Origin: Ceratotherium simum simum
Lineage: Eukaryota; Chordata; Mammalia; Perissodactyla; Rhinocerotidae
DNA length: 64,000 bases
Assembly: GCF_000283155.1 (NCBI RefSeq)
Contig: NW_004454178.1
Coordinates: 4,615,836-4,679,835, forward strand
Direction: 5' to 3'
A program made the translations under genes and the position numbers. Under the pieces are notes generated by a model. The model did not search any database and was not told where the DNA came from. It was given only the letters and a program-made list of their open reading frames with translations. The number at the start of each line of letters is the position of its first letter. Within the stretch, counting starts at the first letter, position 1. Below are positions 35,601 through 46,417 of the stretch, piece after piece.

Positions 35601-36936
35601 ATCTCCCCAGCTGTGGCATTTAATCAAGCAGGTGGTGGAGAACTGAGATGATTTTGCAATGATAATTTGTACATTTTCTTTACTGTCCTAAAATAAAATC
35701 AGCTGCAACTCTCCATCAGATTGCTGAGTGATAGCTTTAACATGGTAGGCAATGGGTAAAGTCAACAGTGAGAGGCCAGTTCTGGAAAATGCACAGAAGT
35801 GGCTGGACAGCATGCGTTGACTCCACTGCAGGCTACTGGAAGAAATTCAGGCAGGCAGAAAGTATGAAGAGAGACAGCATATCATGCTTGCACAGTGAGG
35901 GGAGGTTCAACAAGAGCTAAGGAGTGGGCATAATGGCAGGAGTCAGCAGCACAGTGAAGGGGAAATGGGGACAATGATGGGGGAGATTCAGGGTCACAGA
36001 ATAAGAGGAAGTAGGGTCCCCGGAAATTTATCAACGCAAAGCCCAGGGGAAGACGAGAAGGACCAAGTGTGGAATAACTTGAGAAAATGCCCATTTGGCA
36101 GAACTGGGACTTGGAATTAGAGCAAAGCTGTAAGACCAATATTACACTGAATTGCCTGTGCAAATGAAACCAGAGTTTGACTAAGGAGGATATTTGTCTC
36201 TACCTGATACAGAACTGAATCTGCAGCTGGAGCTAAGAGGCTCAGCTCTAGGTGATGGACAAGGATAAGGATAGGAAATCTAGTAGTCTGTTACAACCAG
36301 AACGTCTTTTAAAAAGTAATTAGAATTAATTTTGAGAGAAATGTGATTCTTTCAGCTACTGGATGATAATTACCTTGGAGGAGAAGTGTGTTGGTTTTAG
36401 GGGAGAAGGTGCAGGGCGGTGCAGAGAATTGGTTCTTGGAAGACACTGTATTTTTTCCCTCAGAACATACTAGGAGTTTTTCTCTCTTGACATCTGTAAT
36501 GTTTGGTGTCTAAATGTTTTTAATGCTGCTTAACCTAGTAGAGAACTTCTGGATCGTTCATTCATGCATTCATACAACAGATATTTATTGTTTTGCCCTT
36601 TAATTATATATAACTAAGGAAGTCCTATTATCCCTTTAGGAAACCGAGACAAGTATTTAAAAACAAAACATGTTTTGTCTCTTTTCTTTGACTCACTGTT
36701 TCTTTTGTTATCAACTGTTTTTGAATTTCAAATAACACGAAAGAAGGTCATGAGATTTACATGTTTAAAAAACAAGATTAGGATTTTTAAAAGATTGAGA
36801 AACAATCTTCAATTTATAGTTTCAAATTTGGTAAGCAAAAATTATAAAATTAAAATTAAAAAGTCAGAGGTTATAAAATTGACTCTATTACACAACTTAA
36901 AATTTCCTTTGAGAAATTCTGTTTCATCTTAAAAAT
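32601..36936. other. Unassigned, largely single-copy DNA
   Basis: About 4.3 kb without a repeat I can name, apart from a short L2-like piece near 36558-36600 (attcatgcattcatacaaca, 'gatatttattg'). The two longest minus frames, 35021-34572 (149 codons) and 33701-33402 (99 codons), have no recognised domain and compete with plus-strand frames. 34260-35000 and 35500-36170 are relatively purine-rich and could hold exons of an unknown non-coding transcript, but I see no splice or polyadenylation evidence that decides it. Confidence 0.35.
33002..33050. repeat. Compound hairpin with 20-bp perfect palindrome
   Basis: The centre CTCGCTATTAATATAGCGAG (33021-33040) is its own reverse complement. Outside it, perfect 8-bp arms ACTTCTCA (33002-33009) and TGAGAAGT (33043-33050) pair again. 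The result is a nested stem-loop with an asymmetric internal loop. Not part of any element I recognise. Confidence 0.7.
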
Positions 36937-37136
36937 AGAAAACTTATGGGGCCAGCCCGGTAGTGTAGTGGTTAAGTTCACACACTCTGCTTTGGCAGCC
37001 CCGGGGTTTGTGGGTTTACATCCTGGGTGAAGATCTACACCACTCGTCAGCCATGCTGTGGCTGCATCCCACATACAAAATAGAGGAAGACTGGCAACAG
37101 ATGTTAGCTCAGGGCCAATCTTCCTCACCGAAAAAA

Positions 37137-37168
<32 letters not shown>

Positions 37169-37185
37169 GGAGGGAAGGAGGGGGG

Positions 37186-37218
<33 letters not shown>

Positions 37219-37290
37219 AGGGAGGGAGGGAGAAAGGAAGGAAGGAAGGAAGGAAGGAAGGAAGAAAGGAAGAAAGAAAGAAAACTTATG
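36937..37290 (+). mobile_element. ERE SINE (sense), short form, with 12-bp TSD and expanded purine tail
   Basis: Duplications AGAAAACTTATG lie at 36937-36948 and 37279-37290. The body from GGGGCCAGCCCGGTAGTGTAG (36948) runs through 'agtggttaagttcacacact', 'caccactcgtcagccatgct', 'cccacatacaaaatagagga' and 'cagggccaatcttcctcacc' to 37128. The A-rich tail has become (GAAA)n, (GA)n and (GGAA)n up to 37278. The plus frames at 37008-37394 encode Glu/Arg/Lys repeats from this tail and are artefacts. Confidence 0.95.
37129..37278. repeat. (GAAA)n-(GA)n-(GGGA)n-(GGAA)n compound microsatellite
   Basis: About 150 bp of almost pure purine on the plus strand, lying entirely between the ERE body and its downstream target duplication. 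It therefore grew from the SINE tail. Likely polymorphic in length. Confidence 0.9.
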
Positions 37291-37379
37291 ACAATGTCAC
37301 TCCAAACATAACAAGGAGCACAAACCAGATAAGCTACAAAATCATAACATTTCTGAAGCCCATAAGAGAACTAAGGTCA

Positions 37380-40010
37380 CAGGAAACCAGGTGAACTGAA
37401 TTCCAAGGGGTGATAGAGTCCTTCAAAGAGAGGCAGGGCACACATGCTATATCACCTTTAGCAGAGCAAGGGAGGAAAAAGTGGAAACCATGAAAGTGGA
37501 TAAGAAGCAAAGAACTAAAATGTAAGTGAATTCTTAAAGGTCAAGTAGCTCACTAGACTCCCTAGGAGCACCAGACACCAGGTGAATCAGCACCTACTCA
37601 CCAAATCTGTTCAACAGGCTTCCACCATGAGTTCATGAGAAAGATTTGGGGCAGGTGGGAGATCTGAAAAAGCTCCCTTCAGTGGTGCACAGACAAATAC
37701 TCCATCTGCTTTCCACACCATCTCTCACTGAAGCAAAAGCCATCTGCTGTTGGAGGAAGGGTAGGAAACTCTTCTGTCCACTGTTTGTAGGCAAAGATCA
37801 GCTGCAATTGGGAGACAGGTAGAAGCAAACGTTGTTTGCCAATGAGAGAGGAGCAGGAAACATGTTCAGTTCCAGACTCTTGCACTGTTAAAAAGCAGAG
37901 GTCTGCTGCCACTGGAGAAGTGCAGGAAACTTGTTCACATGATGCAAGCCCCCCACCCCCAGAGCACAGTTCAGCTGCCATCAAGAGGAAGGGCAGAAAT
38001 TCTGAGAAATCTAAACACTGAGGCTCAGGTGCACAGGTATGCCTAAAACAGAGGCTGGACCTGGACAGTCATGAGCCTTGGACCAAGTAACATGCAACAT
38101 ACAACAACACTCTCCTGCTGGGGGTGGGTCAGGACCATGGAGAGCAACTCCCTCTGCAGTGCAGATGTGTAGGTACTACTGATGACTAAGAATGGAATGA
38201 AAATGTGATGAAAAGCTCTTGGGTACTTCAGGCCTCACAATAAGCACAAGAAACAGCAGTTCACCTCTAGAGGAATTCAAATCTCTGTGATGTACTGAAG
38301 GAAATTATGGCAATAACAAAACCCAAACTCAGCCTAACTACTCACTAGATCAACATTAACAACCTGATAGAAGAAGAGCTTTGTCCATCTCTGTATGTAA
38401 ATACCATTTACTTCTGTGTGCAGTAACCAGCCTTGAATCCAAAATTATAAGACACCAAAAAAGAAAGAAAGCAAGAAAAAAATGACCTATTATCAAAAGA
38501 CAGAGCAGTAATATAATCATATACAGAGATGGCCCAGATGATAAAACTGTAAGAGACTTTAAAATTGCTTTGCTTATTATGTTAAAGGACATACTGGAGA
38601 ATATGGAAACTATGCATGAACAGATGGGGAATTTTGTAGACAGATAGAAATCACAAAAGAAAAAAAGAGTCCGTTGGAAATGCTAGATATAAAAAGCATA
38701 ATATCAGAGACAACGAGCTCTTTCTATGGGCTTTTCAGCATACTGGACACAGAAAAAGAAGGCATCAGTGAACTTGAGTATAGGTTAATAGGAATTATCC
38801 AAACTGCATCAAAAGAAAAAAAAGGGTGGGGAAAAAAAAGACTATCCAAAAAGCAAGAGACAATATCAAATACCTAACATATATGTTATTGGAGTTCTAA
38901 AAGGAAAAGATAGAATAAGACAGGAGAAATATGAAATGCAGCTAGAGAGATGAAACACGTTATAAAGAATAACAGTGAAGATCAAAAACTGAGAACACTG
39001 GAAGACAACGGAGAAACATCTTTAAAACATTGAAAGAAAAATAACTGCCAACCTAGATTTCTTTACTTTGCAGAAATATCTTTTAAAAATTAAGAGGAAA
39101 TAAGGACTTTTTCAGAAAAATAAATAATGAATTTGATTCTAGGTACAAGAAATGTTAAAGTTCTCTAGGAAGAAGTAAAATGATACCATATAGAAATCTA
39201 TATCTACACAAGGGAATGAAGAGGACCAGATGGATTAAATATGTGGGTAAATATAAGCAGCATTTTTCTCATTTTTAATATATTTGAAAGATTATTTCTG
39301 TTTAAAGCAAAAATAATAACACTTTATTTGGGGTTTATAACAAATGTGGGAATAAAATGTTACCAAAAGTTAGCAAAAAAGGGTGAAATCAAGGACATAG
39401 AAATATAGTTGTTAGGTTTTTACAATAAACATAAAGTTGTATCACAAAATATACTGTATAGTTAAAGATTTGTACTCTATTGCAGCAATGACTCAAAAAG
39501 ATAAAGTGGTCTAGCTAAGACAACAGTGAAGATGAAATAGAATAATAAAAAATCAATCTACTAATTATATGACATCATAGAGGTGCTAGCTAATGCTATG
39601 CTATTGTGGTAATCATATTGCAATATATAAATGTATCAAATCAACTTGTTATACTCCTTTAACATACAATGTTATGTGTCAATTGGATCTCAATAAAAAT
39701 AAAAGAAATCAATCTAGAAGAATTATGAAAAAGAAGAATAAAACAACAAAGAGTGAACAGGTCAAATAGAAAATAAATAACATGACGGTAGATTTAAACC
39801 CAATTATATCAATTATTGCATTCAATATGACTTATCTAAAACCTCGATTAAAAGACAGGATTATCAGCTGATTTTTTTTAAAAAAGACCCAGCCATTCAT
39901 TTTCCATCTATAAGACATTCACTTTAAAATATAAAGATGCAGATTTAGAAGTTAAAAGATCAAAAAATATATACCATGTAAACACCAGTCATAAGAAAAC
40001 TAGTGGCTAT
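37380..40010 (+). mobile_element. Old L1/HAL1-type LINE, 5' part (sense)
   Basis: 37730-38010 carries diverged tandem units (listed separately), which fits an L1 5' region. 38560-39150 follows the L1M/HAL1 ORF1 region in order: 'gaaatgctagatataaaaag', 'gggcttttcagcatactgga', 'atcagtgaacttgagtatag', 'attatccaaactgcatc', 'aacattgaaagaaaaataac', 'tacaagaaatgttaaag'. 39300-40010 continues with HAL1/L1 text, ending in 'aaaagacaggattatcagct' and 'catgtaaacaccagtcataa', where ORF2 begins. The 67-codon frame at 38674-38877 is a surviving ORF1 piece. Broken by stops and interrupted by the LTR at 40016. Confidence 0.65.
37730..38010 (+). repeat. Diverged tandem units of about 60-70 bp
   Basis: Four or five units share the pattern (A)GC(A)AAG..TCTGCTG.CATTGGAG.AG.GGCAGGAAACTTGTTC. 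Good starts are near 37731, 37790, 37890 and 37961, and a partial unit lies near 37838. The reverse-frame translation repeats E(Q/H)VSC(T/S)S, which confirms the periodicity. They lie at the expected 5' end of the sense L1/HAL1 copy. Confidence 0.6.
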
Positions 40011-40452
40011 ATTAGTGTATTAGTTAGAGTTCCCCAGAGAAACATAACCAATAATATGTACATATGTGTGTGAATTGGCTGACATAATTATGAGGTCAAG
40101 TCCATAATTTGTAGAGCAGGCTAGTAGGCTAGAAATTCAGGGATGAGTTGATATTGCAGTCTTGAGTCCAAAATGTAGGCCGGAAACTCAGGCAGGGTTT
40201 CTATGTTGCAGTCTTGAGGCAGAATTGCTTCTTTTTTAAGAAACTTCAGTCTTTTCTCTAAAGGCCTTCAACTTGTTTGAAGAGGCCCACCCCCATCATG
40301 AAGGGTAATCTGCTTTACTCAATGCTACTGATTTAAATGTTAATCACATCTTAAAAAATATCTTCACAGCAACATCTAGATTGGTGTTTGAGCAAACAAC
40401 TGGGCACCATAGCCTAGCCAAGTTGACATATAAAATTAACCATCACAATTAG
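40011..40452 (-). mobile_element. Solo MaLR/ERVL-type LTR inserted in L1, 5-bp TSD
   Basis: The LTR runs from TGTATTAGTTAG (40016) to ACCATCACA (40447), 432 bp. It is flanked by perfect ATTAG at 40011-40015 and 40448-40452. Text such as 'gagttccccagagaaacata', 'attgcagtcttgagtccaaa', 'gaggcagaattgcttctt' and 'tagccaagttgacatataaa' is the reverse complement of a common mammalian LTR whose sense end reads TGTGATGGTTAATTTTATGTG. The host L1 ORF2 text joins across it when one ATTAG is removed. No coding sequence inside. The family name is uncertain. Confidence 0.88.
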
Positions 40453-40698
40453 TATCAGAAAAGTGCTCTTCAGAAAAGAATCATTAACAGTGACAAAAAG
40501 GAACATTACATGAAGATAAAGGGGTCGATTCTTTAAGAGAACATAACAATCCTAAATATGTATGTCCATATCCTCTAAACACGTGAAGCAAAAGCTGATA
40601 GAACTGAAGGAAAAATAGACATACCCACAATTATAGTAGGAAACTTCAAATATTCTCTCTCAATAATCAGCAGAACGTGTAGACAGAGAACCAGAAAA
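40453..40698 (+). mobile_element. L1 ORF2 endonuclease-region fragment (sense), second segment
   Basis: 'acaaaaaggaacattacatg', 'gataaaggggtcgattcttt', 'aacaatcctaaatatgtatg', 'aaagctgatagaactgaagg', 'cccacaattatagtaggaaa' match L1 ORF2 downstream of the segment ending at 40010. The order is continuous, which proves this is one L1 copy split by the LTR. Confidence 0.85.
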
Positions 40699-41193
40699 TA
40701 CAGACAGTCTCTTACTTACTATTTTTTGACTTAACGGTGGTGCAAAAGTGATACATATTCAGTAGAAACCATATTTCCAATTGTGAATTTTGACTTTTTT
40801 CCCAGTCTAGCGATACATGGTAAGATGCTCGGTCGTGATACTGGGCAGTGGCAGCGAGCCTCAGCTCCCACTCAGCCACGTGATCAAGAGGGTAAACAAC
40901 CAATACACTTAGAACCATTCTGTACTCACACAACCATTCAGTTTTTCACTTTCAGTACAGTATTCAATAAATTACATGAGCTATTCAATAATTTATTATA
41001 GAATCGATTTTGTGTTAGATGATTTTGCACAACAGTAGGCTAATGTATCTGTTCTGAGAACGTTTAAGGTAGGCTAGGCTAAGCTATGATGTTTGGTAGG
41101 TTAGCTGTATTAAATGCATTTTCAACTCACAATACCTTCAACATAAGGGATTTATCAGGACATAACCCCATCATAAGTTGAGGAAGATCTGTA
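40699..41193 (+). mobile_element. Tigger-like non-autonomous DNA transposon in L1, TA duplication
   Basis: The element runs from CAGACAGTCTC (40701) to AGATCTG (41191), with TA at 40699-40700 and 41192-41193. The ends are inverted repeats (left '..gacttaacggtgg', right reversed 'caacttatgatgg'). Internal text 'ggtgcaaaagtgatacatat', 'ttcactttcagtacagtatt', 'gtgttagatgattttgcaca', 'ggtaggctaggctaagcta' and 'ggacataaccccatcataag' matches a known mammalian Tigger-related MER element. It has no transposase gene. Minus 40933-40712 and plus 40783-41001 frames are inside it. Confidence 0.88.
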
Positions 41194-41279
41194 CACAGAA
41201 GACCTGAATAGCACTATCAACCAATTTGACATAATTAACATTATAAAACATTACAACCAGCAACAGAGGAATAAATAAT
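41194..41279 (+). mobile_element. L1 ORF2 fragment (sense), third segment
   Basis: 'cagaagacctgaatagcact', 'atcaaccaatttgacataat' continues L1 ORF2 exactly from the segment ending at 40698 (gatatagaagacttgaacaacaccatcaacc in other L1s). The remainder of ORF2 is deleted at about 41280. Confidence 0.85.
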
Positions 41280-41555
41280 CATCAACATAGAAGATGAAAA
41301 CAACAAACAAACACATAGAGACAGAGATTGGATTGGTGGTTACCAGAAGGGAAGGGGGAAGGGACTAAGGCGAAAGGGATGATTAGGCTCATGTGTGTGG
41401 TGATGGATTGTAATTAGTATTTGGGTGGTGAACATGATGTAATCAATGCAGAAATAGAAGTATAATGATGTACACCTGAAATTGTATTTATACAATGCTA
41501 CAAGCCAATGTTACTGCAATAAAAAAATTAATTAATTAAATTAAAAAAAAGATAT
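41280..41555 (+). mobile_element. L1 3' end of horse-type subfamily (sense) with A-rich tail
   Basis: 'gattggattggtggttacca', 'gaagggaagggggaagggac', 'gatgtaatcaatgcagaaat', 'ataatgatgtacacctgaaa', 'ccaatgttactgcaataaaa' is the L1 3' UTR as found in perissodactyl L1, ending in AATAAA and an A/T-rich tail at 41520-41550. Confidence 0.8.
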
Positions 41556-41574
41556 TCTGGGCAATCAAATAAGT

Positions 41575-41940
41575 TTCAATCAATTTAAAAGAATTGAGAC
41601 AAGGGAGACACACAACAATAAGTTTGCATCTTGAGAGCATTATATTAAAGAACACAGACACAAATGGCTCCACATTGTATTAGTTCATTTGTCTGACATT
41701 CTGGAAGAGGAGAAACTATTGGGACAGAAAACAGATCAGCGGTTTCCAAGAGCTAGATTTTTCAGAAGATAGTTAACAGCAAAGGGCACAGAGGAATTTT
41801 GAGGGTGATGGAAATTTTCTATATTGTGATTCTAGTGGGACTGTGTGAAGTTTTCAAGACTCGTTAAACTGTACATTTGTAAAATATACATTTTATTATG
41901 GGTAAATTATACTTCCAGTAAACCTGATTTTTAAAGTATT
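41575..41940 (+). mobile_element. Second L1M-type 3' UTR (sense)
   Basis: 'gacagaaaacagatcagcgg', 'tttccaagagctag', 'gtgatggaaattttctata', 'cgttaaactgtacatttgta' and 'gggtaaattatacttcca' follow the old L1M 3' UTR. It is a separate copy downstream of the previous L1 tail. Confidence 0.7.
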
Positions 41941-42439
41941 CCCTTTGAGGCAAAATTTTCCAGTTTTGGATGTTTCACACAAGCAGAGTTCTATGAGATT
42001 TTCAAAAGAGTGAAAGAACAGTGGATTATCTAGTACCTAGGTGGTACCTAGCACCAAAAAACTCCCTTTGGGCTTTTCTTATGAGAACCCTAGCCTTCTC
42101 TTTTACTTGATACAACTACCTTCATGGCCCATTTGTAATAACAGATCAATTAATTTTTATTTCAAGATGATCACAAATTACCTATTTTTCTTTAATACTA
42201 GACCTGTTAATTAAAGTTTTATTTATTGTATATAGGATAATTATTTATAATTTGGTGTTCATTGTCCAGAAATAAATTTTCATTTGTAGAAATAAATTTG
42301 CATAACAGTGTCCCATAATCGAGGACTATATTATTATGTTTATAACAAATATAGTTAATGTGACTATATGTTAATTTAAACAAAGAATTAGCCAAATCAG
42401 AGATGCTTTAAAAAATGTGCTGTTGAGGATTAACATACA
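41941..42439. other. Unassigned AT-rich DNA
   Basis: Contains a short direct repeat 'gtacctag' twice near 42035-42050. No gene or named repeat recognised. Confidence 0.4.
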
Positions 42440-42960
42440 TAAATGCACACAAATTATACAGCTAGATAATTTTTCAAGTAACCCCAGATCAAGAAACAGA
42501 ATCACTTTGCAATCATTCCCCACTCCCCAAAGGTAATTGCTCTTTTTGAATTTTTATAAATGGAATCACACAGTATATACTTTTTTGTCTCTGGCTTTAA
42601 AAAAAATACATAATATTACATGTGTGAGATTCTTCCATGTCATTACATCAGTTGTAGCTTGGTCATTCTCTTGGCTGTATAAGTAGGCTTTGTATGAATA
42701 AACTACAAACATTTTTCCATTCCACTGTTGATGGGTATGGTTGTTTTCAATTTTAGCTATTTCCAGTGTGCAGCTATCAACATTCTTGTACATGCCTTTT
42801 GGTTAAAATATGTAGGCATTTTTTTTGGGTGTACACCTAGGAATGCAATGGTTAAATCACAGAACATGCACATGTTCAACTTTCCCCAAAACACAGATTT
42901 TTCTCAAATGGAATTTATTTCTCTACATATGAAATTTGTATTACTTTGAAGTGTTAACTT
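42440..42960 (-). mobile_element. L1M 3' region (antisense)
   Basis: 'agatcaagaaacagaatcac', 'ataaatggaatcacacagta', 'ctctggctttaa', 'cattccactgttgatgggta', 'gggtgtacacctaggaatgc' are the reverse complement of an old L1 3' UTR and ORF2 end. The small frames on both strands here are not genes. Confidence 0.75.
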
Positions 42961-43882
42961 GTCATGATTAAAAATTGATAGTGTTAAGTGATTAATACTA
43001 CCTATCTGCTCGGCATGCTAGGCAATACTGATGCCAATATCCAGACCACATCATTCCCTATCTTTGTGTGATGGAAAGACAGCCCGCACACGCATCTCTT
43101 AGGCACATCGTTAGGAAGACATATTGTTTTCTAGGCCTGCAGCGGCACTCTGCTTTGACAGAATGTGATAACAAGGTTATGTTCCCAGATTAAAAATCTG
43201 CATATTTTCACATTTCATCACTCTAGGAAATGTTATCACTGACCTTGCGGTGAATGCAGTTGTCAGCATTTCACTTGCAAAGTTCAATATTACTGTAATA
43301 AATGCTCTGGAAATGTGATGAGAGGCTTATCGGAGTGCCAAGAGGAATCAGCAGTCAAACACTGGCTTGCAGGAACCGGCTGCCCCCAGGGAAATTTACC
43401 CAGGTCTTGGGTAAAGGATTTCCTCATAAAACCTGATATTTAAAAAGACAAACTTAAAAACAGAGAAAAGGAGTAATTTTTGTATATTTAATAGGTGTAA
43501 ATACACCATAATTACATAGTAATATTATTTTCTAAAAATAACTTATGGGAGGATTTCTAATAGTTTTTATCTATCACTCAGTAATTCAATTTACTACCTT
43601 ACATATACATTCTCTCCAAATATATATTGTATATATTACAAATTGATTTCTATAGTTTCTTTTTATGAAAAACAGGAAAGATATAAGGAACAGAAAATGT
43701 AGAAAAGATAATGATAGCCATACACACACAGTGACATTGACATACATACAACCAGCAAACCTCAGGGTGTCATTTGAAGGCATGAATAATGAGCATATAT
43801 GAATGAAGGAATGTGTACATTCATCCTTTTGTGTATTTATGCTTTTAAAAAACTACTGGTTATGTCTTACGTTTTAGTGAAG
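42961..43882. other. Unassigned DNA; GC-richer patch 43000-43440
   Basis: 43000-43440 is less AT-rich than its surroundings, has no repeat signature I recognise and no open frame of note. It looks like a candidate non-coding regulatory element, but this is inference from composition only. The rest is AT-rich. Confidence 0.3.
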
Positions 43883-44070
43883 TTTTTTTTTGCGCTGAGG
43901 AAGATTTGCCCAAGCTAACGACTATTGCCAATCTTCCTCTTTTTGCAAGTGGCCACCACAGCATGACCACTGACAAACAAATGGTGTAGGTCCACACCCG
44001 GGAACCGAACCCAGGCTGCCTGCTGAAGTGGAACGTGCCGAGCTTAACTACTAGGCCACCGGGGCAGGCA
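43883..44070 (-). mobile_element. ERE SINE (antisense), short form, diverged
   Basis: T-run, then 'gctgaggaagatttgcccaa', 'actattgccaatcttcctct', 'gtggccaccacagcatgacc', 'gaaccgaacccaggctgcc', 'taggccaccggggcaggca'. This is the reverse complement of ERE with the mid-section shortened. No clear target duplication, so it is probably an older copy. Confidence 0.9.
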
Positions 44071-46377
44071 CATTTTTTTTTTTTTTAATGAATATGACAA
44101 ATTTCTCTATAAAATTGAGCTCCAAGATGTTTAGAGATATTAAATAACATGGCTTCTTCTACTGCTATGGTCCTTTATTAAAGCAAGTCCTACAATGTTC
44201 TCCTAAGAACTTCAGCCTATGTCTTGTTAAGCAGAACTATGATTTGTGGTTATTGTTACTATGAAGATAGTCAAGGAAGATGTTTTAGCTTTCCAAGCTC
44301 TGTAGTGAAAAAAAGAAAGAGAAATGACATTGTGAAGCCAATCCTCAGAGACTGCGAAGTACCAATTTAAATGAGTGATTTCTGTAAGATGGAGAGGTTA
44401 ACTCTATTATAGATACCACAATTCTTCAACTGCCAATCCTATTTAAAATACCAGAGAGCTTCTGCAGAAAGACATGGAGAATGGTCACCAGATTTATTAA
44501 TTATTGCTTGAGTCTTTTGTTCTTATTGATCTTTGATTCAAAAAGAAAATACTTGTAATGTAGAATTCTAATGAAATTACTAAAAATATATTCTTTTCCT
44601 CTCTACATATGAGACAACGTTTTTCGTAATCTCTTTCCCACTCTTAATTAAAAAAAAAGTATTGGAGCCACAAATAATTCCTAAGAAAATGTCTAATATC
44701 TCAATAGATTTCTCTATCAAGATCTTAGGTGTAACAATGATTTAAAATAAATGATCCTTACATTTATGCAGGCTAATCAAGTTGCAAAATTCTGAAATGT
44801 TTTGCGAGCTCTCTCACATATAGTATCCAGCCAAAACCAACAATTCTAAAATGAGATCTTTTTTATTATGTATTGCGAGTTTCCTTAAAAGAGAACATAT
44901 TTCACAACCTAGAATGTGACATTATTGTTGCACAGCAGTAAAGTTGATGTATACAGTGTGTGGCATGCATCCAACCGTGTCATCCATCAGTGGAATTTCA
45001 GGGGTTGATTAGACTACAGTACAATCCTAGAGCGGAAAATTACTCACTTTCTCATGAGCTACCATTTAAAACATCTTTTCTGAAATGAAATTTGCGACTT
45101 CCTGCCAACAGCTATAGAAAGGAGATGAGGGGGGAAGTGGAGGGGGAAAGCTCTTCCTATAATGAAAAGGGAGAGAAAAACAGAAGAGGTAAGAAAAGAA
45201 CATTTAAATTGGTAATATCTCTAGAGAGAAAGCCATATGCTCGGCAAGCTTTCCATGTTCCAGTTTCATAATCGCTCTTGAGGTTCCTGAGGGTTCTGAA
45301 CCAGGCCATTTCTGAAAGAAGGCCTATTTTTTGTTGTTGTTTCAAATTTGGATAATCTTTTCACACTTGGAAATTAGGAATGCACATTAAAATGTTGATA
45401 GGAAATTAAGTAGATAGAGAGGGAATTTATATTTTTACTCACTTGACTTTAATAATAACCATATATAGGCCAGATCTCTATTACCCAGTGAAAAAAAGAA
45501 TTGAGGCAACTACCTTGACAACAGAGATGAAACCATCCAGAGGATATTATCCTGTGTAGTTAGCCGGATACTAGATACGAGGCCTGAAATTGACAGTGCT
45601 TGTTCAAGAGGCTCTGAGCCACACAAAATGGGAGACAAACCTGTTTTTCAGTCTGTGATAAACTCTTGCATTGGTTTCTCTTTTGATAAGAAGTCATTTA
45701 AAAGATGAACGAGAAATAAAACAGTAATTGTTGGACTTTGGAAAATCACCGGGAATTTTAGAAAGTTTGATCGCTGTTCACTAATTTGGGAAGGTAAAAG
45801 AATCCACTTAAGGCAGAGTAAGGTAAATCCCATAAATGTCTACAATAAACACCCTGGAGGTTCAAATGTGGAAGAAGATAACCAGTCAGAGGAAACTAAG
45901 ATAGACTTCTTGGAAGAGGTAATCCTTGAAATAGGATTTCTAAGACTCAAAAAGGGCTAGGATTGGTGAGTGAGAATCTTATGCAGGAACAAGCTATCAC
46001 TAGCAGCAGAAGCAAAAGAATCAGGTTGAGAAGTACCTTGTGTGTATTATTGTGCTTGTTTGTGAATCAGAGTAGTGTAGTTTGGTGGAAGAACACTGGA
46101 AACTAAGACCAGAAATTATAATAATAATGATCACTACGGATGAATAAAGCTGTGCTGAGGCCTAAGCACATAGTAGGTCCTGAAATGTTTCTCAGTCTGA
46201 AAACATAGCCTTTGCTAATGTCTCAGACAGACTTTATGGATCTGATGAAGTTCATTTACTGCCAACTAATTTACCTAAGTATATACCATTTCTATTAATT
46301 CCTGCAGTGGAAAACAGAGTTTTGCCATTATTGTTGTGCTTTTTTGTTTTTTGTTTTTTGATTGATTGCCCTTAGAC

Positions 46378-46381
<4 letters not shown>
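44071..46381. other. Unassigned DNA
   Basis: AT-rich sequence with no credible gene. 46120-46200 (ctaagcacatagtaggtcct) resembles the end of an L2 or MIR copy but is too short to call. Confidence 0.4.

Positions 46382-46413
<32 letters not shown>
46382..46413. repeat. (GA)n microsatellite
   Basis: A near-perfect GA run of about 16 dinucleotides. The minus frame 46537-46328 reads SLSLSLSLSL across it and is an artefact. Confidence 0.92.

Positions 46414-46417
<4 letters not shown>

Noticed and set aside
37008..37394. 128-codon and 77-codon Glu/Arg/Lys-rich ORFs
   Set aside because: They are translations of the ERE body plus its GA-rich microsatellite tail.
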